Source: Orientallactaga sibirica
Lineage: Eukaryota; Chordata; Mammalia; Rodentia; Dipodidae
DNA length: 64,000 bases
Assembly: GCA_036365145.1 (NCBI GenBank)
Contig: JAEOAD010000015.1
Coordinates: 39,997,001 to 40,061,000, forward strand
Reading direction: 5' to 3'
Shown in pieces: positions 21,987 to 32,029 of this stretch. How positions within the stretch are numbered: the first letter of the stretch is position 1; the number at the start of each line of letters is the position of its first letter. The position numbers and the translations under genes are program-made. Under the pieces are notes generated by a model. That model saw only the letters and a program-made list of their open reading frames with translations, had not been told where the DNA came from and made no database searches.

Positions 21987-22280
21987 GTAAGCCTTTTCTG
22001 ATCTTTTGTGACATGTTCTGTATTATGGTATTTGTCTATACATAGATGATATGCCACCACCTCATAAGAACTCTCTTCAGGCATATTTAAGAGGCCACCC
22101 ATTTGTTTTGTACTTAAGTCATGTCTCCTTTAGTCCTTACATGAACTCTGTGAAATGATTGACATAAGTTGAATCCACATGTGGAGCTGTTGGCAAAGGA
22201 TAACAAGTCTCTTACTGTGTTGCCATTGGCCTATTGGTAGGACAAATTGAACATGTATTTCCAAAGGAGGTCTTTGGGGT

Positions 22281-22335
22281 TTGGTTTGGTTTGGTTTGGT
22301 TTGGTTTGGTTTGGTTTGGTTTGGTTTGGTTTGGT
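22281..22335 (+). repeat. (TTGGT)11 pentanucleotide microsatellite
   Basis: Eleven perfect TTGGT units, flanked by degenerate TTTTG units that look like an expanded poly-T of a lost antisense SINE. Confidence 0.97.
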
Positions 22336-22639
22336 TTTGTTTTGCTTTGTTTTGTTTTTAAGGTGTTAGAAGTAGTAGCAGTGACAATTACCAAAAATCT
22401 TTCACCATTTCTTTAAGCCTGAACTTGGCTTTTGGATTTATCCTGCTTGTACCTACATATTAAGGAGACCCCTTTGCATGAGGAAAAACATTTAAAACAT
22501 ATCAGGTCAGACCAACTCAGTTTCCAAGGTCAGTACAGCCAGCCCCTCATTTTATATCTGAAACTAAGTGATCTGCTCAATCACTGATGCTGGCTATCCC
22601 TGAAGTTACTGGTCTTCATTCTCTCATGATTGGGATATG

Positions 22640-23035
22640 GCACATCACTGTTTTGTTTTGTTCTAGTTTGTTTCTTTTGTTTTGTTTTGTTATTATTGTT
22701 ATTGTTGTTGTTGTTTGGAGTCAGGGTCTCACTCTAGCCCACCCTGACCTGGAATTCACTATGTAGTCTCAGGGTGACCCCAAACTCATAGTGATCCTCT
22801 TACCTCTGCCTCCCAAGTGCTAAGATTAAAGGTGTGCACCACCACACCCAGCTTGTTTTGGGTTTTGTTTTGTTTTTGTTTTTGTTTTTTTGCAAGGTAG
22901 GGTCTCACTCTAGCTCAGGCTGACCTGGAATTCACTATGTTGTCCATCTCAAGATGGCCTCCAACTCATGATCCTCCCACCTCTACCTCCCGAGTACTGG
23001 GATTAAAAGCGTGCACCACCACACCCAGCTTGTTT
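22640..23035 (-). mobile_element. Two antisense B1 SINEs in tandem
   Basis: First at about 22700-22853 ('ggagtcagggtctcactcta' to 'caccaccacacccagcttg'), second at about 22870-23030 ('gcaaggtagggtctcactct' to 'caccacacccagcttg'), each preceded by TTTTG-rich runs. Confidence 0.9.
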
Positions 23036-23045
23036 TGTTTTGTTT

Positions 23046-23230
23046 TTATATTTTATTTTTATTTATTTGACAGGGGGAGAGAGAGAGAATAGGTGCACCA
23101 GGGCCTCCAAATGAACTCCAGACACATGTGCCCCTTGTGCATCTGGCTAATGTGGGTCCTGGGGAATCCAACCTGGGTCCTTTGGCTTTGCAGGCAAATT
23201 CTTAACAGCTAAGCCATCCCTCCAGCCCTG
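23046..23230 (-). mobile_element. DIP-like SINE
   Basis: Antisense, 'tatttgacagggggagagag' to 'ctaagccatccctccagccc', with a short internal deletion after 'agggcctcca'. Confidence 0.9.
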
Positions 23231-23689
23231 TTTGTTTTTGTTTTTGTTCTTGTTTCGTTTCATTTTGTTTGTTTTGCTTTTTAATCACATTTCACCTAAA
23301 TGTTGTGCTATGATCATATGGATTATTTCATAGCAGCAAGGTGTTTACTTGTATGTGTGTGTATATATAGTATGTGTGTTATTTCATAACAGCAAAGTAT
23401 ATATAAAAAGTGGAGACCTTCCTTATACAGGAAATTATACTATAAATTCAAGTAACCACTAAAGCTGGAAGCAAGCCCCCATGTAAAATTGAGCTCTGGT
23501 CACATGGCAAGTAATGTTTGGACTGGCTCTGCCACAGTATAACCTTAGCAAGCTGCCTGAATGTTGCTTTGAAGGGTGGAGTTGAAAGACCTGTCCCCCT
23601 CTGTCCAACCTTCCTACTTTATAAGGGTGTGTAATTTACCACAAAACTGAAGATTAAAGGAACCTTAGTTTTGGGTTTTTTTTTTTAAT
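23231..23689. other. EFCAB14 intron, no feature recognised
   Basis: A local imperfect direct repeat ('ttatttcatagcagcaaggt' and 'ttatttcataacagcaaagt', 23324-23399) is the only structure I see. Confidence 0.5.
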
Positions 23690-24149
23690 TTTAAAATTTT
23701 TTTAAATTTATTTTTTATTTTATTTAGTTATTTGACAGAGAAAGAAGGAGAGGGAGAGAATGGGTGTGCCAGGGCCTCCAGCCACTGCAAACAACTCCAG
23801 ATACATGTGCCACCTTGTGCAGCTGGCTAATGTGAGTCCTGGGGAATTGAACCTGGGTCCTTTGGCTTTACAGGCAAATGCCTTCCACTAAGTCATCCCT
23901 CCAGCCCAAGCCCTAATTTTTTTAAGATTTTTAAATTTTTATTTATTTGTTTGTTTATTTATTTATTAGAGGGGGGAGAGAAGGAGAGTGAGAATAGGCA
24001 CACCAAGGCCTCTAGCCACTGTAAACGAACTCCAGATGCATGTGCCACCATGTGCATCTTGCTTACGTGGGACCTGGATAATCAAACCTGGGTCCTTAGG
24101 CTTCACAGGCATGTGCTTTAAACGCTAAGCCATCTAGCTCTTCAGCCCC
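23690..24149 (-). mobile_element. Two antisense DIP-like SINEs in tandem
   Basis: Copy one at about 23695-23909, copy two at about 23930-24149, both ending in the reversed tRNA head (ccatccctccagccc and ccatctagctcttcagcccc). Confidence 0.9.
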
Positions 24150-24299
24150 CAAGCCCTAGTTTTTAATGCCCTTTTGAACTCAGCTAAGTTAAATAAGGGC
24201 GGGGAACTTTGGATGATTTGATGTGTAGCTTTCAAGGCTTACTACAGAAACTTACCACTACTAAGCCCCTTGCTGTCTCTGCCTGCCCCTTTTTTATTT

Positions 24300-24474
24300 A
24301 TTTTTATTTTTATTTTTTGGTTTTTTAAGGTAGGGTTTCACTCTAGCCCAGGCTGACCTGGAATTCACTATGGAGTCTCAGGGTGGCCTTGAACTCATGG
24401 CGATCTTCTTACCTCTTCTTACCTCTGCCTCACAAATGCTTGGATTAAAGGTCTGCACCACCATGCCCAGCAAT
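24300..24474 (-). mobile_element. B1 SINE
   Basis: Antisense, 'aaggtagggtttcactctag' to 'ctgcaccaccatgcccagca', with a small local duplication 'cttacctctt'. Confidence 0.92.
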
Positions 24475-24485
24475 TCTTTAAAATA

Positions 24486-24698
24486 TTTTTTCAAATTTTT
24501 ATTATTTATGTGCAAGCAGAAAGAGAGAGATAGAAGAGAGGCAGACAGAGAGAGAATGGGCACACCAGGGCCTCTAGCCACTGCAAACGAACTCCAGATG
24601 CATGTGTCCTTTGTGCATGTGGCTCCTGGAGAATTGAACCAGGATCCTTTGGCTTCACAAGTAAACGCCATAACCGCTAAGCCATTTCTCCAGCCTCC
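24486..24698 (-). mobile_element. DIP-like SINE
   Basis: Antisense, '(AT)-rich' start to 'ctaagccatttctccagcct'. The apparent 186- and 168-residue open frames here run through this and the preceding B1 and are not genes. Confidence 0.92.
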
Positions 24699-24949
24699 CC
24701 CCTTTTTTATTTTTATGTACCAAAGAAAATTGGAAATAGTATCCATCGGTCCTACTGTTTCTTCTAACAGCATATGGGTAAAAATTCTATTCCTTGTATA
24801 TTTCAAAGTCTTCAAGTTTGTAACTGAAACAACCAGAAGCTCCAAGTTCCACCTTGTCTCTGGCTGTCTTCCCTCTACTCCCATTCCCCTTTGTTTTTTC
24901 TCCTTAAAGCAGTTTAGATCTTTTAAATAAGTATGAGCAATTTGAGGTT

Positions 24950-25622
24950 TATTTGTTTGCCTGTTTGTTTTTGAAATAAGATCTCATATATCCCAGGCTG
25001 GACTAGAACTGGTTATGTTTTAAAGTTTATTTTATTAGAGACAGAGAGGAAGAGCGAGAGAGAGAGGGGGAATGAGCATGCCAGAGTCTCTAGCCACTGT
25101 AAACAAACTTCAGACACATGTACCACCATGTGCATCTGGCTTACGTGGAACCTAGAAAATTGAACCTGGGTCCTTTGGCTTCGCAGGCAAACACCTTAAC
25201 TGCTAATCTCTCTCTCCAGCCCTAGAACTGGTTATGTAGCCAAGGATGACATTGAACTTCTAATCCTCCTGCCTGCACCGCTCCAGTGCTAGGATTATAA
25301 CCATGCAATACCACACCCAGTTTTTATGCTAAACCCAGGCCTTGTACATTCTAGACAGTCATTCTTTTTTTTTAATCTTTTCTAAAATTTATCTTATTTA
25401 TTTGAGAGAAAGAGACAGAGAGAGAAAAAGAAGGGGTATGCCAGGACCTTCAGCTGCTGCAAGCGAACTCCAAATGCATGTACCACTTTGTATATCTGTC
25501 TTACATGGGTCCTGAGGAATCAAACCTGTGTCCTTTGGCTTTGCAGACAAGCGCCTTAACCAATGAACCATATCTCCAGCCCATCAGTCATTCTTATTAA
25601 CTGAGCTACATCTCCAGCCCCT
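24950..25622 (-). mobile_element. Old antisense SINE split by two DIP insertions
   Basis: Host: B1-like antisense ending in a tRNA/ID-like piece, in three segments (about 24950-25018, 25224-25365, 25582-25622). Inserted DIPs at about 25019-25222 and 25368-25581. Target-site duplications are visible: 'tagaactggttatgt' around the first and 'cagtcattctt' around the second. Confidence 0.8.
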
Positions 25623-25703
25623 TGACCAGTGTGTTTAAGAAGTACTAGATGGTGTTCTAATTTTAATCTTTAATCTTTTCATCTGTTTTCTTTGCCCTAT
25701 AAG

Positions 25704-25791
25704 AAGAGTGGTAGAGCTGCCACTCTGACAAAAGAGTATTTGGAGCAAAATAAGCAACAGAACTGATGCTGTAAAAGCTCATAGCAGACAG
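25704..25791 (+). pseudogene. EFCAB14: Decayed EFCAB14 exon (frameshift and stop)
   Basis: A recognisable counterpart of the exon that in other mammals follows NLS/T-F/S-S-M. It has an acceptor (ccctataag) and a donor (gtaaat). In phase 0 it reads K-S-G-R-A-A-T-L and on, then meets TGA at 25764-25766. From about 25756 the other frame reads N-R-T-D-A-V-K-A, which matches the expected continuation, so a single base has been inserted at about 25748-25755. Length is 88, that is 87+1. Because the flanking exons are phase 0 on both sides, skipping this exon would leave a normal protein about 29 residues shorter. A one-base assembly error is the main alternative. Confidence 0.75.
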
Positions 25792-25879
25792 GTAAATCAA
25801 AGGAAGCTTCCTGTGAAGTAAAAACAAATGCATGAGCATCTCTTGTGACCTGCTGCTTCCTTTTCAAAAGAAACACTTT

Positions 25880-26108
25880 GGGGCTGGAGAGATGGCTTAG
25901 TGGTTAAGCACTTGCCTGTCAAGCCTAAGGACCCCGGTTCAAGGTTCAATTCCCCAGTACCCACATAAGCCAGATGAACAAGGAGGCACATGCATCTGGA
26001 GTTCATTTGCAGTGGCTGGAGGCCCTGGTGTGCCCATTCTCTCTCTCTGTCTCTTTCTCTCTCTGTCTGTCTGTTGCTAATAAAATAAATAAAAATGTTA
26101 AAAAATAA
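25880..26108 (+). mobile_element. DIP-like SINE
   Basis: Sense, 'ggggctggagagatggctta' to '(AAATA)', about 90 bases downstream of the decayed exon's donor. Confidence 0.93.
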
Positions 26109-26305
26109 TTTTAAAAAAAAGAAGCACTTTGCTCTCATGTCATGAAACTCTAAGACAAAGCAATTAGTAACTTAGTGAAGATATAAATACTGTATCAAAC
26201 ACTTTGTTAGGAGCTGAGATGTTCACATCACAGCTGAGTGTGACAGGCACATCACCCTTATTCAAAGTCTGTTACTCAGCAAAGGATTAAAACAAAACTC
26301 AACAG

Positions 26306-26515
26306 AGGGCTGGAGAGATGCCTTAGCAGTTAAGGCACTTGCCTGCAAAGCCTAAGAACTCATGTTCGACTCTCCAGGTCCCACGTAAGCCAGATGCACA
26401 GTGACACAAGGTTGCACATGTGCACAAGAGGATGCACACGTCTGGAGTCCGATTGCAGTGGCTGGAGGCCCTGGCACACCAATTCATTCCCCCCCTACTC
26501 TCACATTAAAAAGGG
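26306..26515 (+). mobile_element. DIP-like SINE, long variant
   Basis: Sense; has the extra 'cacaaggttgcacatgtgca' block between B box and body, as at 15657 and 44363. Confidence 0.88.
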
Positions 26516-26518
26516 GGG

Positions 26519-26730
26519 TCTGGAGAGATGGCTTAGTGGTTAAGGCACTTGCCTGCAAAGCCAAAGGACTCAGGTTCAATTCCCTAGGACCCATGTAACC
26601 CAAATGCACAAGGTGCACATGCATCTGGAGTTCGTTTGCAGTAGCTAGAGACCCTGGCATGCCCATTCATTTCCTCCCCACCCTATATATATATGCCTCT
26701 GTCACTCAAATAAATAAAATATTTTTAAGG
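26519..26730 (+). mobile_element. DIP-like SINE
   Basis: Sense standard-length copy directly behind the long variant; contains a (TA)n run at about 26683-26692. Confidence 0.92.
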
Positions 26731-26880
26731 CAGTCTGTTGGGCTTGCTTAAAAAAAAAAACTGAACAGATAATTATCACAAGTCTAATAAGTGCTACAAA
26801 GAAAAAGCTACCGTTAAGTTAAGGCAGTTATCTGTACGAACAGTGGGGGACGTGCATAGACAATCAAAAAATGGTATCCA

Positions 26881-26949
26881 ACTTAAAAATCATTTCCTGT
26901 GTTTAGAATGCAACTTACTTAAAAATCATTTCCTGTGTTTAGAATGCAA
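26881..26949 (+). repeat. 36-base tandem duplication
   Basis: Two adjacent copies starting 'acttaaaaatcatttcctgt', at 26881 and 26917; the first 33 bases are identical, so the duplication is recent. Confidence 0.95.
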
Positions 26950-27084
26950 TCTCAGCATTTAGTCCATTTAAGCCTCTCCCAGTTTCCTTTACCTTACACT
27001 TTACTTTTTGATTTTTTTTGACAACTTCTATACTTACATACAAAAAAACGCATGATATTTCCCTCCCCTCCCCCTGATCAGTTT

Positions 27085-27262
27085 TTTTTGTTTTTTGTTT
27101 TTGTTTTTTTTTTTTTGGTTTTTTTGAGGTAGGGTCTCACTCTAGCTCAGGCTGACCTGGAATTCACTATGTAGTCTCAGGGTGGCCTCAAACTCATGGT
27201 GATCCTCCTACCTCTGCCTCCTGAGTGCTAGGATTAAAGGCGTGCGCCACCACGCCTGGCCT
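27085..27262 (-). mobile_element. B1 SINE inside L1 copy 1
   Basis: Antisense, close to consensus: 'gaggtagggtctcactctag' to 'cgtgcgccaccacgcctggc'. Flanking 'cctgatcag' and 'cctgaatt' are compatible with insertion. Confidence 0.93.
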
Positions 27263-28400
27263 GAATTTTTTTTTTGTACAACCTCTAGCACAATCTAACT
27301 CTTCACAATATAATCTATCCTGGTCATAATCCCTTCCCTCCACTATCTTTTTCCTCCCCTCCTCCATCTACCCACTGCTGAATTCCTTTCCATCTAGTCC
27401 CTTTACTGTTTTGATGTCATTTTTTTTTTTTTTTTTTTTTGCGCTCTTCCACCCATGAAATGTTCATGGACCCAACATTATGCAGATCTTGTGTAGATAA
27501 TGACAGCTGCTATGAGGTCATGAATGCTCTGGCCACTTTGTGTCTGAAGGACAGCATTTCAGAGCACTGCTCCCCATCTTTTGGCTATTGCATTCTATCC
27601 ATCACCTTTTCTGCAGTGTTCCCTGAGCCCTGGAGTGTGTGGCAGAGATGTCTTGCTTAGTACTGATCACTCTATTATCACTTCTTTTCAGCACTTTGAT
27701 GAGTTTTGAGTCTCTCCAGTAGTCAGCACCATCTGAAAAGAGAAACTTCTCTGAGCAAAAGTGAGAGAGTACTAATATATAGGCATAAATATAAATATTT
27801 AGAGAACAGTTTGGTGGACATAATATATCCATTTAGCCAAGCAACCATAGTAGCTTCCCCCCAGGGCTTATGACCTTCCCAGCCATAGGCTTTTAATTAG
27901 GTTTTCAGAATCAAGCATGAATTTCCTCCCATGGAGCAGGCCTCAAATCTAATCTGAGAGCAGTTGATTTCCCCCATAACAGATATGTAGTGGGAACATC
28001 TCGCCTGGTTGGCCACCTGTATAGTTAGGTCCACTGCTGATTAAGACTGTTGATGTCTTTTCTTCCCCAACAGCCTAATAGCACTTTCCAGCACTGTGAC
28101 AGCTAGTCAGCAGGCAGGAAGCTTCAGCTCAGTTCTGGCTTGGGTTCTCAGTATCCTGAAACTCAAGCATTGTGGTATCTTCAGCAATAGGGTTTTACCA
28201 TCTATTTCTGGTATGCAGCCAAAAGACTTGGCACTAACCTGTATTATTTTAGGGACTTCAGGGGTCTCCCTGATGAACATCTCACTGTAAGGTATCCAAC
28301 CCCTGGCATGGGATTTTTCTGTACCCTATGGCTTCTGGGTGCAGTATTATTCACCCACACAGGATACTCCTGCCAAAACCCTCTTTTTCTTAAAATCACA

Positions 28401-28431
28401 TACACGCGCGCGCGCACACACACACACACAG
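28401..28431 (+). repeat. Alternating purine-pyrimidine (AC)/(GC) run
   Basis: 'acacgcgcgcgcgcacacac'-type run, just ahead of an antisense B1. GC-alternating core is rare in this AT-rich region. Confidence 0.95.
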
Positions 28432-28432
28432 T

Positions 28433-28582
28433 TTTGTTTTTTGAGGTAGGGTCTAACTGTATATACCCAGGCTGACCTGGAATTCACTATGTAGTCTCAG
28501 GGTGGCCTTGAACTAACAGTGATCCTCCTACCTCTGCCTCCCAAGTGCTGAGATTAAAGGCGTGCTCCACCATGCCCAGCTT
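28433..28582 (-). mobile_element. B1 SINE inside L1 copy 1
   Basis: Antisense, 'ttttttgaggtagggtctaa' to 'gtgctccaccatgcccagct'. Confidence 0.92.
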
Positions 28583-28744
28583 AAAATTATATTTTTAATT
28601 AACTAACAAAAACATAGGTTTCCATATGGCTTATTCATAACATCTTTAGTTTTGATTAACCTTCCCCACAGTCCCTTCTCTCCTCCATCTTCTTCCCATG
28701 ACCCTACCTACCCCCAGTATTCTGCCCCTCTCCTTTTTGAATTT

Positions 28745-28975
28745 TTTTTAATATTTTTAAATATATTTTATTTATTTGCAGACAGAGAGAAAGAGAGATA
28801 GAAGAGAGACAGAGAGGGAATGGGTGTGCCAGGGTCTCTAGCCACTGCAAATGAACTCCAGATGCATGTGCCTCTTGTGCATCTGGCTTACAAGGGTGCT
28901 GGGGAATTGAACCTGGGTCCTTTGGCTTTGCAGGCAAATGCCTTAACTGCTAAGCCATTTCTCCAGTCCTTTTTT
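28745..28975 (-). mobile_element. DIP-like SINE between the two L1 copies
   Basis: Antisense, 'ttttatttatttgcagacag' to 'ctaagccatttctccagtcc'. Confidence 0.92.
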
Positions 28976-28979
28976 TTTA

Positions 28980-30190
28980 AAAAAAAAAAATTTAATAACA
29001 ACTTCTATACTTACAGACAATAAACCATGATAATTCCCACCCTTTCCCTACTTTCCCCTTCACAGCTCCACTTTCCCTCATATCTCCTCCCTTTCTCCAT
29101 TAGTCTCTCTTTTATTTTGATGTCATTGTCTTTTTCTCCTATTATGAGGGTCTTGTGAAGGCATTGCTAGACACTGCGAGGTCATGGATATTGAGGCCAA
29201 TTTCTGTCTGGACAGAAATTCTGCATGGTAACAAGTGGTACCCTTCCTTTGCTCTTACATTCTTTCTACCACCTCTTCCACAATGGACCCTGAGTCTTGG
29301 AGGGTGTGATAGAGATGTTTCAGTGCTGGATACTGTCACTTCTTCTCAGCACTGTGTTGACTTTTGGGTCATCCCAATGGTCACCTCCATCTGAAAAGAG
29401 TAGTTTCTCTAACCAGAAGTGAGAGTAGCTTTAATATGTGAATATGAACATTAAGTGTAGTGCCTTCAGGGCAGCTGAGAGAGGTTAATATATGCATTTA
29501 GCCAGAGGAGAGCAGGCTTTACACCCCTAAGGCTCATGACGTTTCCTGCCATAGGCTTTTGATTAGGATTTCTGTACTAGGCATGTATTCCCTCCCATAG
29601 AGCAAGCCTCCAGTCATCCAATTAGAGAGCAGTTGGTTTCCCCCGGAGCAGACATGCCACTATTGTACCTATCTGGTCATTTGGCCTGTCTGGCCAAACT
29701 TGAGGTGTCCAATGTCCATTGTTTTCACCACTGATGACTTCTGTCTCCCATACAGCTGCATGCAGTGCAGCTTTTCCCAGCTTTCAGTTGGCTGGTCTAT
29801 AGGGAGAAGGTTTTCAGCTCATCACCACCTTGATTTCTCAGTGACCTTGCCACTTAGGCATGAAGGCTTCAGCAGTAGGGTCTTACCATCTGTTACTTGT
29901 GGGAAAACCAAGGGTCTTGGCAATAGCCTGTAATGTTTTGGAGGCAACTGGGACCTCCCTGGCCAACAGCTCACTGGAAAGTATCCCATCCCTGGCACTG
30001 AAAATTTTCTAGTAACAATCCATGGCTTTGGATGTGCCATTATCCAAAAAAGTAGGCTTTCTTATGTCTTATTCAGAATATCTTGAATTTTGATTGACCT
30101 TCTCCCCAACCTTCTCTTACTCAATATCTTCCCCTGGCCTCGCTTAGGCCATTCTACTCCCTGTAATCTATTTGGCCCTCTCCTTTTTTT
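28980..30190 (-). mobile_element. Antisense L1 3' end (3'UTR), copy 2
   Basis: Starts with A/T-run and 'acaacttctatacttacaga', the same terminus as copy 1, and runs about 1.2 kb through 'ccataggcttttgattagga' and 'agagagcagttggtttcccc'. Less interrupted than copy 1. Open frames within it (for example 29142-29394, 29700-30040) are not conserved coding regions. Confidence 0.65.
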
Positions 30191-30529
30191 ATTCTTCCCA
30201 GACATACTATGAAGTAAAATAAGTAATCTATGTTGTTTGGGTATGTTAGAAAAGAGTTGTATTCCAACATTCTCTGGGTGGAATGTTGTTGCATAACTCC
30301 TGGGCTAAGGTAAAGGAAAGGCCTCTCAGATACACATTGTGTTGAGAAGTTCAGAGGATATAAGGTTGGAACTTGGTTGGAACCATAATACAGGCAGCTT
30401 TTGATGCAATGCTCTCTACATGTTTTCATCCTCAGTAATTTTGAACTTTCTGGAGAAAGACATGCATATTTAATGTTTTAATGTATTATAAGGTGAGCTT
30501 TTATTGAGTTTTCTAATTACTTCTGCACT
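30191..30529. other. EFCAB14 intron, no feature recognised
   Basis: Short unique-looking stretch between the L1 pair and the next SINE group. Confidence 0.4.
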
Positions 30530-30569
30530 TTTTTTTTTTTTTTTTGGTTTTTTGAGGTAGGGTCTCACT
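30530..30569 (-). mobile_element. B1 SINE, truncated start
   Basis: T-run plus 'ttttttgaggtagggtctca', then breaks off. Confidence 0.75.
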
Positions 30570-30599
30570 CCTGTATCTCTGTTTCTAAATATATTTGTG

Positions 30600-30800
30600 G
30601 GGGCTGAAGAGATGGCTTAGCAGTTAAGGCACTTGCCTGCAAAGCTAAAAGGACCCCAGTTTGATTCCTCAGGCCCTACGTAAGCCAGATGCACAAGGTG
30701 GCACATGCACCTGGAGTTTGTTTGCAGTGGCTGGAGGCCCTGGTGCACCCATATCCTCCCTCCCTCCCTCCCCCCCCAAATAAATAAATTAAATATATAT
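30600..30800 (+). mobile_element. DIP-like SINE
   Basis: Sense, 'gggggctgaagagatggctt' to (CCCT)n and (AAATA). About 200 bases, standard body. Confidence 0.92.
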
Positions 30801-30821
30801 ATTTTTAAAAGAACGAAACTA

Positions 30822-31135
30822 ATGCCAGGCATAGTGGCGCACACCTTTAATCCAAGCACTCGGGAGGCAGAGGTAGGAGGATTGCCATGAGTTCGAGGCC
30901 TCCCTGAGAGTACATAGTGAATTCCAGGTCAGCCCGGGCTAGAGTGAGACCCTACCTCGAAAAACCAAAAATAGAAAGAAAGAAACTAATCTTGCCAGGC
31001 ATGGTGGCACATACCTTTAGTCCCAGTACTTGGAAGGCAGAGGTAGGAGGAGCACCATGAGTTCGAGTCCAGCCCAAGACTACATAGTGAATTCCAGGTC
31101 AGCCTGGACTAGAGTAAGACCCTACCTTGAAAACA
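30822..31135 (+). mobile_element. Two sense B1 SINEs in tandem
   Basis: Copies at about 30822-30967 and 30993-31135, both near consensus and both ending 'gaccctaccttgaaaac'-type tails. The second leads straight into the GGAA repeat. Confidence 0.93.
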
Positions 31136-31553
31136 GAAAGGAAGGAAGGGAGGAGGGAGGGAGGGAGGGAGGAAGGGAGGGAGGGAGGAAGGAAGGAAGG
31201 AAGGAAGGAAGGAAGGAAGGAAAGAGAGAAGGAAATAAAGAAAGAGAGAAGGAAGGAAAGAAAGAGAGAAGGAAGGAAAGAAAGAGAGAAGGAAGGAAAG
31301 AAGGAAAGAGAAGAGAAGGAAGGAAGGAAGGAAGGAAGGAGAGAAGGAAAGAAAGAAAGAAGAAAGAGACAGAAGGAAAGAAAGATGGAAGGAAAGAAAA
31401 AAGGAAAGAGAGAGAAGGAAGGAAAGAAAGAAAGAGAGAGAGGGAAGGAAGGAAGGAGGGAGGAGGGAAGGAGGGAGGGAAGGAAGGAAGGAAGGAAGGA
31501 AGGAAGGAAGGAAGGAAGGAAGGAAGGAAGGAAGGAAGGAAGGAAGGGGAGAG
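31136..31553 (+). repeat. Large purine microsatellite, (GGAA)n/(GGGA)n/(GAAA)n
   Basis: About 415 bases of almost pure purine on +, with long GGAA blocks at each end (31184-31219, 31476-31545). Grew from a B1 tail. Long open frames in several phases on both strands are a by-product of the repeat. Confidence 0.97.
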
Positions 31554-31581
31554 AATCTAACCTTATAAAAGCCAGATTTTC

Positions 31582-31725
31582 GCCGGGCGTGGTGGCGCAT
31601 GCCTTTAATCCCAGCACACTCAGGAGGCAGAAGTAGGAAGATTGCCTAGAGTTCGAGGCCCCTGAGACTCCATAGTGAATGCCAGGTCAGCCTGAGCTAG
31701 AGTGAGACCCTACCTCAGAAAGGAA
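31582..31725 (+). mobile_element. B1 SINE
   Basis: Sense, begins 'gccgggcgtggtggcgcatg', ends 'gagaccctacctcagaaa', then a short purine tail to 31760. Confidence 0.94.
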
Positions 31726-31776
31726 AGGGAAGGGGGAAGGGGGAAGGGAAGGAAGAAAGATACTTCTCTCCTTTTA

Positions 31777-31940
31777 CTTTTTTTTGGGGGGGATGGGGTG
31801 AGTTCAAGGTAGGTCTCACTAGCCCAGGCTGACCTGGAATACACTATGGAGTCTCAGGGTGGCCTCAAACTCTCGGCAATCCTCCTACCTCTGCCTCCCG
31901 AGGGCTGGGATTAAAGGTGTGTGCCACTATGCCCCACCTT
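31777..31940 (-). mobile_element. B1 SINE
   Basis: Antisense, 'caaggtaggtctcactagcc' to 'gtgtgccactatgccccac'. Inverted relative to the B1 just upstream. Confidence 0.9.
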
Positions 31941-32029
31941 CTTTTTATGATTAAGTATATTTTTAGGTGCTGCCTTAGATTACGCTGGGACTGAGTACAT
32001 TGGGAAGCTTCTAGGGGGTGCATGCCATG

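Larger units (their letters stand above)
27005..28740 (-). mobile_element. Antisense L1 3' end (3'UTR), copy 1, with two B1 insertions
   Basis: Begins at a T-run followed by 'acaacttctatacttacata', which I read as the reverse of an L1 3' terminus, and continues with a C/T-rich 3'UTR. Block-by-block similar to 29000-30190 (for example 'ccataggcttttaattaggt', 'gagagcagttgatttccccc'). Interrupted by an antisense B1 at about 27085-27262 and another at about 28433-28582. No ORF2 is visible. Family call is from memory. Confidence 0.65.

Noticed and set aside
24370..24930. Open frames of 186 (+) and 168 (-) codons
   Set aside because: They run through an antisense B1 and an antisense DIP; the protein content is translated SINE, repeated in many other places.
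31030..31636. Several overlapping open frames of 160-176 codons on both strands
   Set aside because: They are created by the GGAA/GAAA purine repeat, which has no stop codons in most phases; composition is only K/R/E/G or L/S/P/F.
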